This document shows, piece after piece, positions 1 to 10,500 of a stretch of 64,000 nt of DNA. The translations under genes and the position numbers were made by a program. The stretch is from Ligula intestinalis (lineage: Eukaryota; Platyhelminthes; Cestoda; Diphyllobothriidea; Diphyllobothriidae), in NCBI GenBank assembly GCA_036362985.1, contig JAYGXS010000002.1:88580481-88644480 (forward strand). Reading direction: 5' to 3'. The notes below the pieces were generated by a model, which had not been told where the DNA came from, did no database searches, and saw nothing but the letters and a program-made list of their open reading frames with translations. Every line of letters begins with the position of its first letter. The stretch's first letter is position 1.

Positions 1-930
1 TTCTTGATTGAAGTCAACCAGTTAATGCCGTTAGCTTGAGGACTTCGATGTAAAACACCTATGGTTGTAGTTGCACCAGTGACAGCCTTGACCGACACCC
101 AGAGTTGTTCAACCCGGTTGTCTTCTGTGCGTGTGCATTCTAACAGTGTTACAACTAGTCCGTCAGTCGCATATACCAAGACACCTCTATGTATCCTATT
201 GTTACGGTCGCAACGGAACACTCGGTAACCAGGCACATTGATTTCGCTATCCTTTACGGATTCAAATAGCCAGGTCTCTGTCACCATGACAATCGCAGGG
301 CGCTTCTGTGTGATAATTTCATGTAATTCAGGCAGTTAGCTGAGCAGGTTTTGTGCATTCATCATTAGAAGGCCTACAACTCTATCAGAGCTTCCTGGGC
401 CATTAATAGCAATGGTTTGAACAGGGGTCTCCTGTTCTGGACAACCCAAAAATCTTTTGTGCGTAGGTCTTTTTGCGCCACGGCACGACGTTCTTTGAGT
501 TCACAAACAGCTTTATGTTGTTTTATCCTCTCATCAGGAGACAGATCTGCCCGCATTGAGATATTGGTGCCTTTAAGTCTCCAACCATGGGTCAGCAGTG
601 TTTTTGGAATGTGGTCGGACTGAAAAACAGCCTTCAGTGGTCTAGGCAGTCCTCCTTCTGCAGGTTTTACACCTAGTCTAAAAAGGCTTACCAGCGATAC
701 CTGTTAATCACTTGGTCAAGCATTTTAAGGATGATTTTTGTTATTTCCTTAGAGTCGTGTTGAACACGTGTTTCTGCATCTAATCCTTCGGATTCGGGCA
801 CATTGAAGAAAATCAGTGATTTCTTCTTATCAGTTGGGTCGTTTGTTGCTTTTGATGCGTTAGTACCGATGCAGAACCCCTCGGAGGCGTGAAGTTTGAA
901 ATTGTTTGTGAATTTCAAGTCTCTCTAGCT
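1..930 (-). mobile_element. Non-LTR retrotransposon fragment (ORF1 plus start of endonuclease), cut by window edge
   Basis: Read on the minus strand, about 918-374 encodes LINE ORF1-like protein: a KKSLIFFNVPES stretch, then LPRPLKAVF and MRADLSPDERIKQHKAV followed by a basic ELKERR segment, the order seen in RRM-type ORF1 proteins of CR1-like elements. From 358 downward an endonuclease domain begins with MNAQNLLS, an in-frame TAA at 334-332, then VMVTETWLF, whose glutamate fits the APE-type active site, and FRCDRNN. The frame stays open to base 1, so the rest of the endonuclease and the reverse transcriptase lie outside the window. Several frameshifts and stops make it a dead copy. It has the same ORF1-EN order as the plus-strand LINE at 1.6-6.4 kb but is clearly a different copy. 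The exact CR1 subclade is not resolved. Confidence 0.75.
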
Positions 931-1484
931 TACGTGTTTTTAGTCTCTATCTCAGTATAGAAGACACGCTTCTTGGAAATTATTCAAGAATTGACTATAC
1001 ATTTCCAAAGTTCTGAATTTTCTACGTGGAAATCTCAATCCGGTCGCTCTGAAAAATTCCTCCGCTGTGAATTATATCCAAAGTTTGGAAATTGCTTCTT
1101 GAACGTGTCAATTTTGTGAAAAAAAACTTCTCTGTGCCACAAAAATCTGCACATCTCCGAATTTCATGCCGAGGCTGATTCTTTATATCACTGTGTTGTT
1201 ATATACCCTTATCCATATATTGTCATAATATTTAGGATAAAAGTGACTCTCACGTTATTCCTAAGAAAATTTTATAACCAAACACATTTCATTGTATCTG
1301 TCAGGAACTCAATATTTTACTGTGACTTGCTGTAACCTGCTTGTCTCAGTAAACTTGCACTATCTGGCCAATCGATCTTCTCCCCGCCTCCCTCCTACGG
1401 GCTCTTGGGTTTGGCTTCCGACTTAATTGGCAGTATAAAACGCAGGTCGTAACACAAAAAATCTTACACAGCATGGAGAGCTTA
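931..1484. other. AT-rich spacer, nothing recognised
   Basis: No convincing coding frame, RNA gene or repeat was seen between the minus-strand LINE fragment and the tRNA-like head. Confidence 0.5.
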
Positions 1485-1630
1485 TAGGCTACAAGTTTGT
1501 TAGCACAAAACGTTTCGCCACCACCGGATCTCGAACCCAGGTCGCCAAATCTGGTTATTAGCGGTGTTAGCACCTCAGGTAGCCCGGTTACTTCGACACG
1601 GGCCCTTGACAACCTTATGAAGATACGACC
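1485..1630 (-). repeat. tRNA-derived SINE head (pol III promoter-like)
   Basis: On the minus strand this stretch contains GGGTTCGAGATCC (complement of 1526-1538), a good match to a tRNA/pol III B box, in the context GCGACCTGGGTTCGAGATCC. An A-box-like segment upstream on that strand is degenerate. No cloverleaf closes, so this is a tRNA-derived SINE head or tRNA pseudogene rather than a working tRNA. It sits at the 5' edge of the plus-strand LINE, and the open frame that crosses it reads through the SINE and is not a gene. Confidence 0.4.
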
Positions 1631-1639
1631 AGAAAGTAA

Positions 1640-2095
1640 CTGCCAATATGGCCACTTATATAATGTTATTTATACTCCACCTCCCGCCAAACGGCCAAGA
1701 TGTCTACTACGTTTACCGAAGTTAGACTGTGAGGACTTCGTCCTCCACCAGGAGTTTTCGGAGATGAAGCAGGAAATTTACCACTAGGTAAATAAACTGA
1801 AACAAGGGATAGCCTATCTAAAAACGAATTTTTCTTATATAGCGATTAAACCAGCCCTTGTCGGTCAAAAACCGGGGGTAAATAAAAGTACATATGCTCA
1901 GATAGCCTCGGCCGGTAAACCTGAAACTCGCATATCATCTGCCGAACCAATTCAACCAGCGGGCGTCTCACTTGATTGCAAAGAAACTAAAATAAATCCG
2001 CAGTCTACGCCATCGTTACTCGGCTCAGGCAGCACTAGCAATGATCTGGATTTCCATCCTAGCGTCACATCGTTGCTCGATGCTGCACCTCATAC
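1640..2095 (+). pseudogene. LINE ORF1, 5' part (degenerate)
   Basis: The frame reads a basic segment (PPAKRPRCLLRLPK) and CEDFVLHQEFSEMKQ, then an in-frame TAG at 1785-1787, then VNKLKQGIAYL and a Ser/Thr/Pro-rich stretch ending TPSLLGSGSTSNDLDFHPSV. The last part resembles a segment read again at about 2885-2950, so this is the start of an ORF1 that resumes at 2548. No recognised enzymatic domain lies here; such N-terminal ORF1 regions are usually basic and low in complexity. The assignment rests on context and on the repeated segment. Confidence 0.5.
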
Positions 2096-2550
2096 AAACC
2101 TACCGTATTGTTAGAGGCCAAGACTGCGCCCTAGAATTTGATGATTTCTTCGAATTGGCTCGGACTGAACATCTGCGAGGTCATCCCTTTAAACTACAGA
2201 GGAAACCGGCCCCTTTCGACGTTCGACGAAACACCTTCTCTCAGAGGGTCATTGGAGAGTGGAACGGACTCCCGATAGATGTGGTCCTCTCAGATACTTT
2301 TGACATTTTTAAACACAAACTTGATTCTCATTTGCTGAGAAACTGTGGCAGATATAATGAACAAAGTGTCAGTAGCAGCACCGTGTAACTGGCTCACACT
2401 TATCGCTGATGTTAAGCCTACATTTGTACATTTGTATTATGTACTATTGTTACGGTGGACCTATTATGCGATTTTGGTTATGAATAGGGAGCTCAAGGGC
2501 GAAAGCCTTCTTCCCTTAATAAAGTGGCTTAAAGTGACTTAAAGCGATAA
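2095..2550 (+). mobile_element. 5'-truncated LINE tail nested in ORF1 of another LINE
   Basis: Between two halves of ORF1 lies a segment encoding the C-terminal end of a different LINE reverse transcriptase: an LRGHPFKLQRKP motif, then DVRRNTFSQRVIGEWNGLP and TFDIFKHKLDSHL. This is the usual last block of CR1-like ORF2 proteins in metazoans. It is followed by about 160 bp of non-coding sequence ending in an AT-rich run (AATAAAGTGGCTTAAAGTGA). A 5'-truncated insertion that keeps only the ORF2 tail and 3' UTR is the expected product of target-primed reverse transcription. The borders are estimated from where the ORF1 reading stops and resumes. Confidence 0.65.
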
Positions 2551-3570
2551 TACAGAGGTCGATAAGATCATGAAGCTAAAAAAGCATAGGGCAAGAAAGG
2601 CTCGAAAGTCTAAACGGGCCAGGGGTGTGCAGTCAGCTTACCCAAAAACCGGCACATCAGGACCCATCGAACCTAAAGTACCGGATACAGATGCCCGCTT
2701 GGTCGTAACTCGTGAGCTCGCAACAGATGCCCCAGTGAGTCACAAGCAGAATATAGTTGTAAAAGGGGCTCCAGAGATAGCAGTAACAATTACACAAGAA
2801 CGAGTTGACGCTGAGATGGACTTGGATTTGGACATATCTGAAGACACATCTATAACCTGCATATTGGATCATGTGTCAAGCTCACGGACTACACCATCGT
2901 CACTCGGCGTAAGCAACACTAGCAATTATCGGGATTTGTATCCTAGCACCACATAGTTGCTTGACTCTACACAAAAAAGCGATGACCAAGAGGTTGACAA
3001 GATCATAACTCAAAAGAGACATAAGCCTAAGAAAGCGAAACGGGTCATGGGTTTGCACTCAGCTTACCCAAAAGCCAGTACATCAGAACTGAGTGTACCG
3101 GATACAAGTGCTCCCTCGGCCGAAACACGTGAGCTCGCCACATATGCCCCATTGAGTCGCAAGCAGAAAATAGTTGTAAAGGGGGCCCCAGAGTCAGAGT
3201 CGTCAATTGCACAAGAACGAATTGACCATGACGTGGGTCTTATGTGAGTTTACGCCAAACCATTGCTAAAACCATGCGAGTTTTTCCGCATTCTTAAGGC
3301 ATTTCGAATGGGGAAGGCTCCAACAGCTCCAGAATCAATTTCTCGGCCACGACCTCTAAAAGTTATTTTAGAAACTGAAGCACAGGCGAAACTCTTGCTA
3401 GAGCGCAAACCATCCTTATGGACTCTGCATTCGCAAGTTTTTTTCAGCCGGATTACGAGTTGAAAGAGCGGAGAAAGATGAGACAGCTAATATAAGAGCT
3501 TAAGAAACGGAGAACCAATGGCGAGACAAATCTCAAAATAAGAGAGTCAAACGAACATCTCTCTGGTTGA
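2548..3570 (+). pseudogene. LINE ORF1, 3' part with internal duplication (degenerate)
   Basis: The reading resumes with EVDKIMKLKKH and a lysine/arginine-rich block, then SAYPKTGTSGP and a variable acidic part. A second, similar unit follows at 2990-3247 (EVDKIITQKRH, basic block, SAYPKASTSEL), so the segment is present twice in tandem. The C-terminal nucleic-acid-binding part is visible at 3326-3570: RPRPLKVILETEAQAKLLLE, then after a frameshift near 3440 FFQPDYELKERRKMRQL, a TAA, ELKKRRTNGETNLKI and the terminal TGA at 3568-3570. This order matches RRM-like ORF1 proteins of CR1-type elements, which bind the element's RNA. Confidence 0.65.
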
Positions 3571-3577
3571 AGTCGGT

Positions 3578-6375
3578 AACAATGACAGCCTAGCTGTCCC
3601 GCCGCCGAAACCAAAGACGTGCCCCCTTAAATTGGTCGTTTTAAACGCCAGATCTCTGCTTAATAAGATGCTCCTGCTCCAGACTCTGGTTTTCGTCAAC
3701 CGCCCAGACATTGTTATGGTAGCTGAGATATGAGCATCGACCTGTGTAGGTGACTCTGAACTCTCTGTTCTAGGCTATGCATGCGTTCGGAACGATCGAA
3801 ACAATGGCCGTGGCGGAGGAAGCTGCATCTATATAATGCAGCCACTTGCATTTCTCCCGTTCGCCTATCCACAATTCACAGCAGTGGAGGAGAGCTGCTG
3901 GCTACGAGTTGTTCTAAAAAACAAAAACTTCTTATATGTTGGCTGTGTTTATCACCAACCTAATTACAATGCGGACCTCGATCTTTGTCTTTCGCAGGCA
4001 TTTCATGCCGCAGCTGACTTGAATCTTAAGTATTGCTTGATTGCAGGCGATTTTAACCTTCCTGACGTGCAATGGTTTCCACCATCTGATCTTTCAAAGT
4101 TCGAGAACTTACTTGAGGCAGTAGATATCGGCATGTGGGTTCAGGTAGTCGATTCTCCTACTCGAGAAGCAAACATACTCGACCTAATTGTTTGTAGGGG
4201 ATGCGAACCACTTTCAGTGTCATCCTTAGACGCACTTGGGAGCTCAGACCATCTTACAGTTGTAAGTGAACTAGAACTGGAGGCGGATGAGACACTTCCT
4301 CAAAAGTATAGTCTTTATCATGACTTCCGATCAGCAAACATGGCGGACCTACTGGCACATCTAAACGCTCTCGACTGGTCTGCATTTTTCCAATGTTTGG
4401 ATATAAATGTTTGTACCGATGCACTGTACAAAGTGCTGGATCCACTCATCCTCCACTTTGTCCCCCGTAAGAAAGTAATACATGTTAAGAATGAAGTGTA
4501 TCTTCCTCTGTCTTTCCGTCGTAGGCTGCGTAAACTCTCTCATCGTTTGCATCGGCAGAATGACACTTCCATTCTGCCCTTGATCACACTGATCTTTGAG
4601 CAGGCTAAGAAGCTCTCCGAAGAAAAGCAGATAGCCGATGAGGCCAACTTTGCTGAAAATCCTTCCCTAAATGTTGCGAACTTCTTTTCGCGTACAGTAA
4701 AAGCGCAGAGGAAAATGCAACACTCCATACTTCAAGACGCCTTAGGAAACCCCATAGCTGACGCTAAGTTGACCGCCGATAGCTTCAATGCGTTCCTATC
4801 CAAAACGTTCACTGCACCTCCGGCTATCCGGGCTTGGACGGGTCCCGTACTCGAAACCTTAAGTTTTACCCTCTGGAATGTGACTGTAGCCATTCGTCAT
4901 TATCGTCAATCTTATAGTCCAGGACCAGATGGCGTCCCAGTTAGCCTTCTTAAAGTGGAAGCGAATGATATCTTTCCGTCTTTTCTTTGTAAGATATTTA
5001 ATCTTGCTCTTGAGAGCGAAATCTTTCCTTCGTTGTGAAAGGAAATGCACATAATACCTATTGGCAAGCATGGCCAATCGACGTCATTCGACAACTTTAG
5101 GCCAATAAATACACTTCCCGCAGCCTCAAAGATCTTGGAGACCTTGATCAAAGAAAAGATGATGCGTCACTTGACAGAGAACAACCTGCTTAATACAGCT
5201 CAACATGGATTTCTTGAGAAACGATCTTGTGACACCTGCCAGCTCTCTTTCTTTGATTATGTGCTGCAATCTAGAGACAGCGGTTTTGCCATTTATAACG
5301 TCTATTTTGATTTTACAAAGGCCTTTGATCGGGTCGATCATAACATCCTCCTTCTGAAACTGGCCTCCTTCGGCATAGGTCGCAAGCCTCTGAACTTCAC
5401 ATCTTCCTATTTGGATGATCGCACACAACGAGTATAAATTTCCAAGTGTATCTCCAACCCCACGCATGTGAGGAGTGGAGTTATAGGGGATAGTGTACTG
5501 GGTCCGCTCCTATTTTGCCTGTTTGTCAACGACGTTTCAGATTGTTTTCAGTATGGCAGACCCTTCTTGTACGCTGATGATTTAAAAGTCGCTTATCGAT
5601 ATAAACCGGCAGATCGCAACATCATGTTCGAGCTGATAAAAAAGGATCTTCAGGCCTTCGCCCAGTGGTGTTGCATATGGCGCCTCACCCTTTCATGGCA
5701 CAAATGTTCCGTTATGGTTTTTGGCAACAATCATCAACCGGAATTAAGCATTGACGGCCACGAACTAAATGCCCCACGATTTTTCAAGGATTTGGGCGTA
5801 TCCTACTCTAATAGTCTCAATTTGTCAGAGCACTGTGCCCTGATAGTCTCGAAAGCACGCCGAACCACCGGATTTATCCTTAGAAATTTTAAGACTATCA
5901 AGGTTAGAACTAGCCTTTATAATATGTACGTGAGACCTAGTCTTGAGTACTGCTCGCCCTTATTCAGTCTTCTGCGCACTAGTGAACGGAAGAAAATAGA
6001 ATCCGTGCAGCACTTCTTCATTAGAAGAGTTTTCACTACAGAACACCGTAACTTAACCTACCAACAAAGGTGCGAACTTATAAAGCTGGATCCCCTATGG
6101 CTTCGTCGATTGCAGAAGGGTCTATTTTTACTGTTTAAACTTTTGAATGGTCCAACCTTTAATCCTCTTAGTACAATAAGGCAGCTTGAGCACTCTCGAC
6201 GCGCCAGTCATCGAGACGTATTTTTATTTCTTCCTATGGCACGTACAGTTAAGTACCGGCAATTCTTTTCAGTAAATGCCATATCAATCTGGAATAAGTT
6301 GCCCAACTTTCACGAATTTTGGGTGCTGACTCGGTGAAATCTCTCTTTCACTCTGATGGCGTTCGTGGACTTTGA
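3578..6375 (+). pseudogene. LINE ORF2: APE endonuclease and reverse transcriptase, three stops and one frameshift
   Basis: The endonuclease starts with LKLVVLNARSLLNK (3626 on) and PDIVMVAE, and carries GDFNLPDVQW and SSDHLTVV, the expected catalytic Asn/Asp and His blocks. The reverse transcriptase shows GPDGVPVSLLK, FRPINTLPAASKILE, the FDFTKAFDRVDH block with its catalytic Asp, SVLGPLLFCLFVND and LYADDLKVAY, whose YADD lies near 5570. The C-terminal part has LEYCSPLF and QHFFIRRVF. In-frame stops are TGA 3731-3733, TGA 5036-5038 and TAA 5435-5437; a frameshift near 6316 restores a typical end reaching TGA 6373-6375. Otherwise the frame is unbroken, which suggests comparatively recent activity. 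The usual QGS of the motif before LGP has become GDS. Confidence 0.85.
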
Positions 6376-6637
6376 ACCCCGCCAGGCTTCATGCTGAAGA
6401 TAATGCTGCTGAAGCAGCAGCCCGCAGTCTGCTAACCCTTCAGCCGATAGCGCGCAACTTTTGCCGACAACCATTGAAGGAGGACTGAGAACACTGTGTT
6501 CGTGTGCCAACCCTCTCCGTCTCGATCTAATGTCCTTAAACAATATGCCACATTTCTCCTGCTGATGAGTCAACTCAGCTAACAACTGTTCATTTATTCC
6601 GTTCGTATCATACCTTTGAAGGCAGGTTTTTTTGCAC
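6376..6637. other. 3' flank of the LINE, nothing recognised
   Basis: This is probably LINE 3' UTR followed by unique sequence. No conserved frame and no tail repeat were seen. Confidence 0.4.
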
Positions 6638-6705
6638 TTGAAACAAACTCCCTATCTCACCCAGTATTGACAAAACACAAAACCTGAAACAAAACCAATA
6701 CTGGC
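6638..6705 (-). repeat. Partial copy of a short hairpin (MITE-like) repeat
   Basis: The 68 bp starting ACTTGAAACAAACTCCCTAT match, in reverse complement, the palindromic repeat at 57284-57391. The copy keeps one arm and the loop but stops at AATACTGGC before the second arm, so it is truncated. Confidence 0.6.
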
Positions 6706-7532
6706 ACTCCATGTACCTCAGGCCTTTTATTTGCAGGTTTCCGCGTGTGCCACACCGCATTTTCATCGATTTTTGGTGCAGGAAGCACGAAAGGTGAGAC
6801 TTCGTGTTCTAGATTTTATTTTGGCACCGTCGACGGTACCGTTATCGTATCTGGCATCGCCGCATCTGAATTTATCGCATCTTCTTCGAGGGCTTTGTTT
6901 TCGTCTGGTGTCAGTGGGGGTGTCCGCAGCGTATTCGCCAAGGATACTACTTTTGCACGCATTAAAAAAGGGCACGAGCCCTTCTGAGTCGTATTCTTTT
7001 AAAACCTCGTAGATTTCAGGGGCTATTTTTGCGCATTTTATGTGACCTATTTTTTGCATAAAGCGCAGAGCACGGCCTTACTCCTGCCAGTAGCATTATT
7101 GTTGCACGTGGGAAATTTGGAATTTGTCATGGTTCCAACTAAAACGATGTTAATAGAGATGATTTGCAGAGTAAATACAAAGACTAAAGTCATTTGTTTT
7201 CTCGAGTAAATTGATTTGCAGAAATCTCTCACTTTGTCTCAAAATTTGAACCAACCGCGGTCAAGGTGAATCAATGGTATGATACGGTAGCAGTGAATGC
7301 AATGCCAGTAAGTGAAATGACAAGGCACACCCGTATCTTCATCTACAGACGACCACACTACTGTCATCCGAATCCGTGCGAAAAGTGACCTTGGACCCCT
7401 GGACCTCATCTGTTTTCTGCCACTATATTGGTGTGTGAATTCCGCCTATGTAAAATCACTTCATAAGTTGCATATCTTCAATAGTGTCCACTTCGAAGCG
7501 CTTCCCCGTAGCTCGATCTAAATATCTGAACA
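6706..7532. other. Upstream region of RBM42
   Basis: No repeat or gene was recognised. Close to the RBM42 start a pyrimidine-rich stretch ends in AG at 7510-7511, 21 bases before the ATG. In flatworms this would fit either the end of a 5'UTR intron or a spliced-leader acceptor; the sequence alone cannot decide. Confidence 0.35.
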
Positions 7533-10500
7533 ATGGATGATAGTACGGAGAAAACCTTGCGCAAGATGGAGGAAGAAATGTCGAGGTATGCCTCATTTAC
7601 TCTGCTTGATCCCTAGATTCGAAGCGGAAATAGCTTCGCAGCCTGGACCTCCGGGGGCTCCTCAGCTAACGGGTGGATTTGTCTATGGCCAGCCTCTTCC
7701 TTATGCAACTCCAGTCAATAATTTTGCTATGCCGCGTAAGTCTATCAGCTAAAGTCACAATTGTTCTGAAGATGACAGCGGCGAGTTGTGTGCTCTGTTT
7801 TATATGATGAAGGGCCTTTGTGGTATCGAGCTTATGCATTCCTCCAGTACTACTTATCTTCGACTAGTAAACTTACAGTGGGTGTGTTAGCTTATGTGGC
7901 ATTTAGCATCTTTCTACGCTTACCGCGTGCGCTGCCCTCGGAACATACAAGCCTTTATCTGTTCGCTGTCGAATAGAACTGCCTCGAGGAGAAACTCTTC
8001 CAATCTTATTCTCTGTGCAGAAGGACTAGGTAGCTCGACCCTTAGAAAACTTTGAGCGCACAACTTTTAGGGCGTCGCAATCGTTTTGATTCAACAAAAC
8101 ACGATCGTCTGCTCCTTCCTCTTCCACCATTGTCCAGACTAGACCCAGTCAGACCGGCAGCAGATTCGGGCAGGCAGGCAAGTAGCCCTTGTTGGATCCG
8201 AAACCCCGCCGGGTGGGCCTCAATCCCGGCGGCGAGGAGGAGGAGAAGGAGGAGTCGGAGCAGCATAGTCAGGAGAGGCTGCTCTGCCATGACAAAACAG
8301 ATGGAGAGGAAAAGAGATGGATCCATCATAGGGAGGTTTGGTGTAGCAGACCTTGGCCGCTCTGAAGGCGGGTGGGAACGCGGTCGAAGACGCGTCTGCT
8401 ATGGTTCCCAGCGGATTCGGGCGGCTGCAATGGCTGACCTAGTATGAAGCCCCGTTTCCTTCGTGTTATACTTTTTGGCTCCGTCCATATCTGATGCGAA
8501 AGCATGGTCCGCTTCGGGTATCCCAACCACAGTGTCATATTAACCTGCATTCCGCTGGAAGATGTTGGTAAGGGTAGCTTAATACATTTGGAGAGTGAAG
8601 CCTTTAAGAGTGCTTGATCTCACCGTAGCTGTCTTAGTCTTTAGCACACGATGCCTGTTGTATAATATTAGCGTATGTTCTCCAGTTGTCTTTACGTAGC
8701 CCGTTACGTCGACGATGTTTGTCTAGCATTTGGGTTTATATAGGGCTTGAAACTTCTAAATACGATTTGTAAACTTTATTTGAAGGGATATGTTGTTTCT
8801 TTAAGTTATTCCTTTTCATATGTAGGCACTAAACTATCACCTTGCTTCTTCTCATTGATTTCTTGAGCAACTATAACAGCTGTGAAGGCGTTGCTAAAAA
8901 TTGCTGGTGAGATTAAATCCTGTTGTTGATTATTGTTTTAGGTCCGAGTGTATTATTTTTTATAAATGATAGTGGCCTTATACAAAAGGAGCAAGATTTA
9001 AAGCCTACAAATTGCGGAATTTAAGCTGCAGTAGCTATGCCGTAAGGCTGGTGCAGTACTTCGTGAAACAAGTGACTGAGGTTATTGAGTACTGCCAGGG
9101 CACGACGAACTGGGGTTTGGTGCAGACTGCCCTATCAACTGCCAACAAAAGCCGATAGCTAGACTGCAAAATAAAGATTTTTAACTGCTTCTTTACAAGT
9201 CGTGTTACCATTACGTCGCTAGGAGTGTGAGTTAAAGGGTTAGAGAAGACATTTTGAAAAAAAAATGGCTGAACACTTATTGGGGACTCGTCTGTTCTGC
9301 AAATCCCCAAAAAATTGCCGAGGGTGTCGTATTCAATCATACCAATCCGTGCTACGGTGCCCGCCCTACTACCATAGTCTAGTGGTGCGGAGGAATAGTA
9401 TGCGAGCTTGCCTACTAAATCAGGAACAGACTTAAGATGTTGGATACGCAGACATTCCTGGACCCTCATATTCAAAGCATGGTCGCGCTTACTCCTCACC
9501 AGTACAACGCTGATGCTTACTGTCCGTCTGGAGTCTGAATTGTTGACGCAGGCGTTTGGGAAGTTAAGATCCCATGAGTCATCTCTTAATTCACTCTATA
9601 CCAGAACAGCCCACGCTACTCTTTTGGTAACGCTCTAGGGCGTGCATCCCCCTAACAAGCGAACCATAGACTACTTGCATGAGAACTGTTCATTTGCCAG
9701 TTGTTTTATTTACAATTGAAGAGTGTCTTTAGGAAAATATATGTTGCGTCTACCTTTGCGTCCACATAGGCTCTCAGTCAGCGCAATAAAGAGATATACT
9801 CAACTGCTAAGTTGGCTGAAACGTTTTCGCTGTAATTTACTGATCGTTGCCGAGGGTTTGGTGGCCCTTCGGGCAGTCACCTTAGTGGCCGTTTTCACTT
9901 CGGCCGTCAATGAGACAATGATGAAAGAACGCCTAGTTTCGTTTACCGAAAATGTCCGGATTTTGCCAACACGCCCTTGCAGCGCTGCCGCGAATATCCA
10001 CTAATTTGGTATTCAGACTATGCCTATGGTTCCAAGCATATTCTCGTTCCAACTCCCGTAAGACTTATTTCTCATGCAACAAATTGCCCACGTGTGAACC
10101 CCTTGGTGTTGTTGGAGGCGCTGAGCATAGAAATTTGTTCTCGTTTTATGACTTTAATCGCAAGACAGGGTAGTATCAACTATTCATGATTGAGTTCATC
10201 AGACTGAGAAATCCGGAGATATTTTTCTACTGACTTAGCGATGCTACAGTGACTCAATCAGCAGAAGCACTTGTAGTGGTCTGCCCAGACGGCTCAACTC
10301 GACACCCGTCCATCAATTCCGGACCATGATAACAAAGTCAGCCGAGACTAACGCCGAAAGATATTGGACTGCAATAGCGATCTCCATGGAACGCTCCAAA
10401 TTTTTATCGAATTTAAAGACGACCAGCTTATCCGCAAATTTGGTAAAAGTCCCTCAATATTCGTTACCTGAATGTCGGCTTTACTGCAGACAACTCAGCA

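Larger units (their letters stand above)
1640..6375 (+). mobile_element. CR1-like non-LTR retrotransposon, nearly full length but degenerate, with a nested LINE tail
   Basis: A plus-strand LINE with ORF1 (about 1640-3570, interrupted) followed by ORF2 (about 3578-6375) encoding an APE-type endonuclease and a reverse transcriptase. ORF2 is unusually well kept: one frame is open for nearly 2.8 kb with three nonsense codons, and a single frameshift lies close to the C terminus. ORF1 is disturbed by a nested fragment (2095-2550) and by internal duplication. The flank after 6375 has no clear microsatellite or poly(A) tail. Protein motifs place it in the CR1/Jockey superclade; the exact family is not resolved. 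Confidence 0.85.

Noticed and set aside
1497..1787. Open frame of 96 codons on the plus strand
   Set aside because: Its first third reads through a tRNA-like SINE head on the other strand; only the last part fits LINE ORF1.
8052..8447. 131-codon plus-strand frame in RBM42 intron 2
   Set aside because: Created by a GC-rich, purine-repeat stretch; the minus strand is open too and neither translation resembles a known protein.
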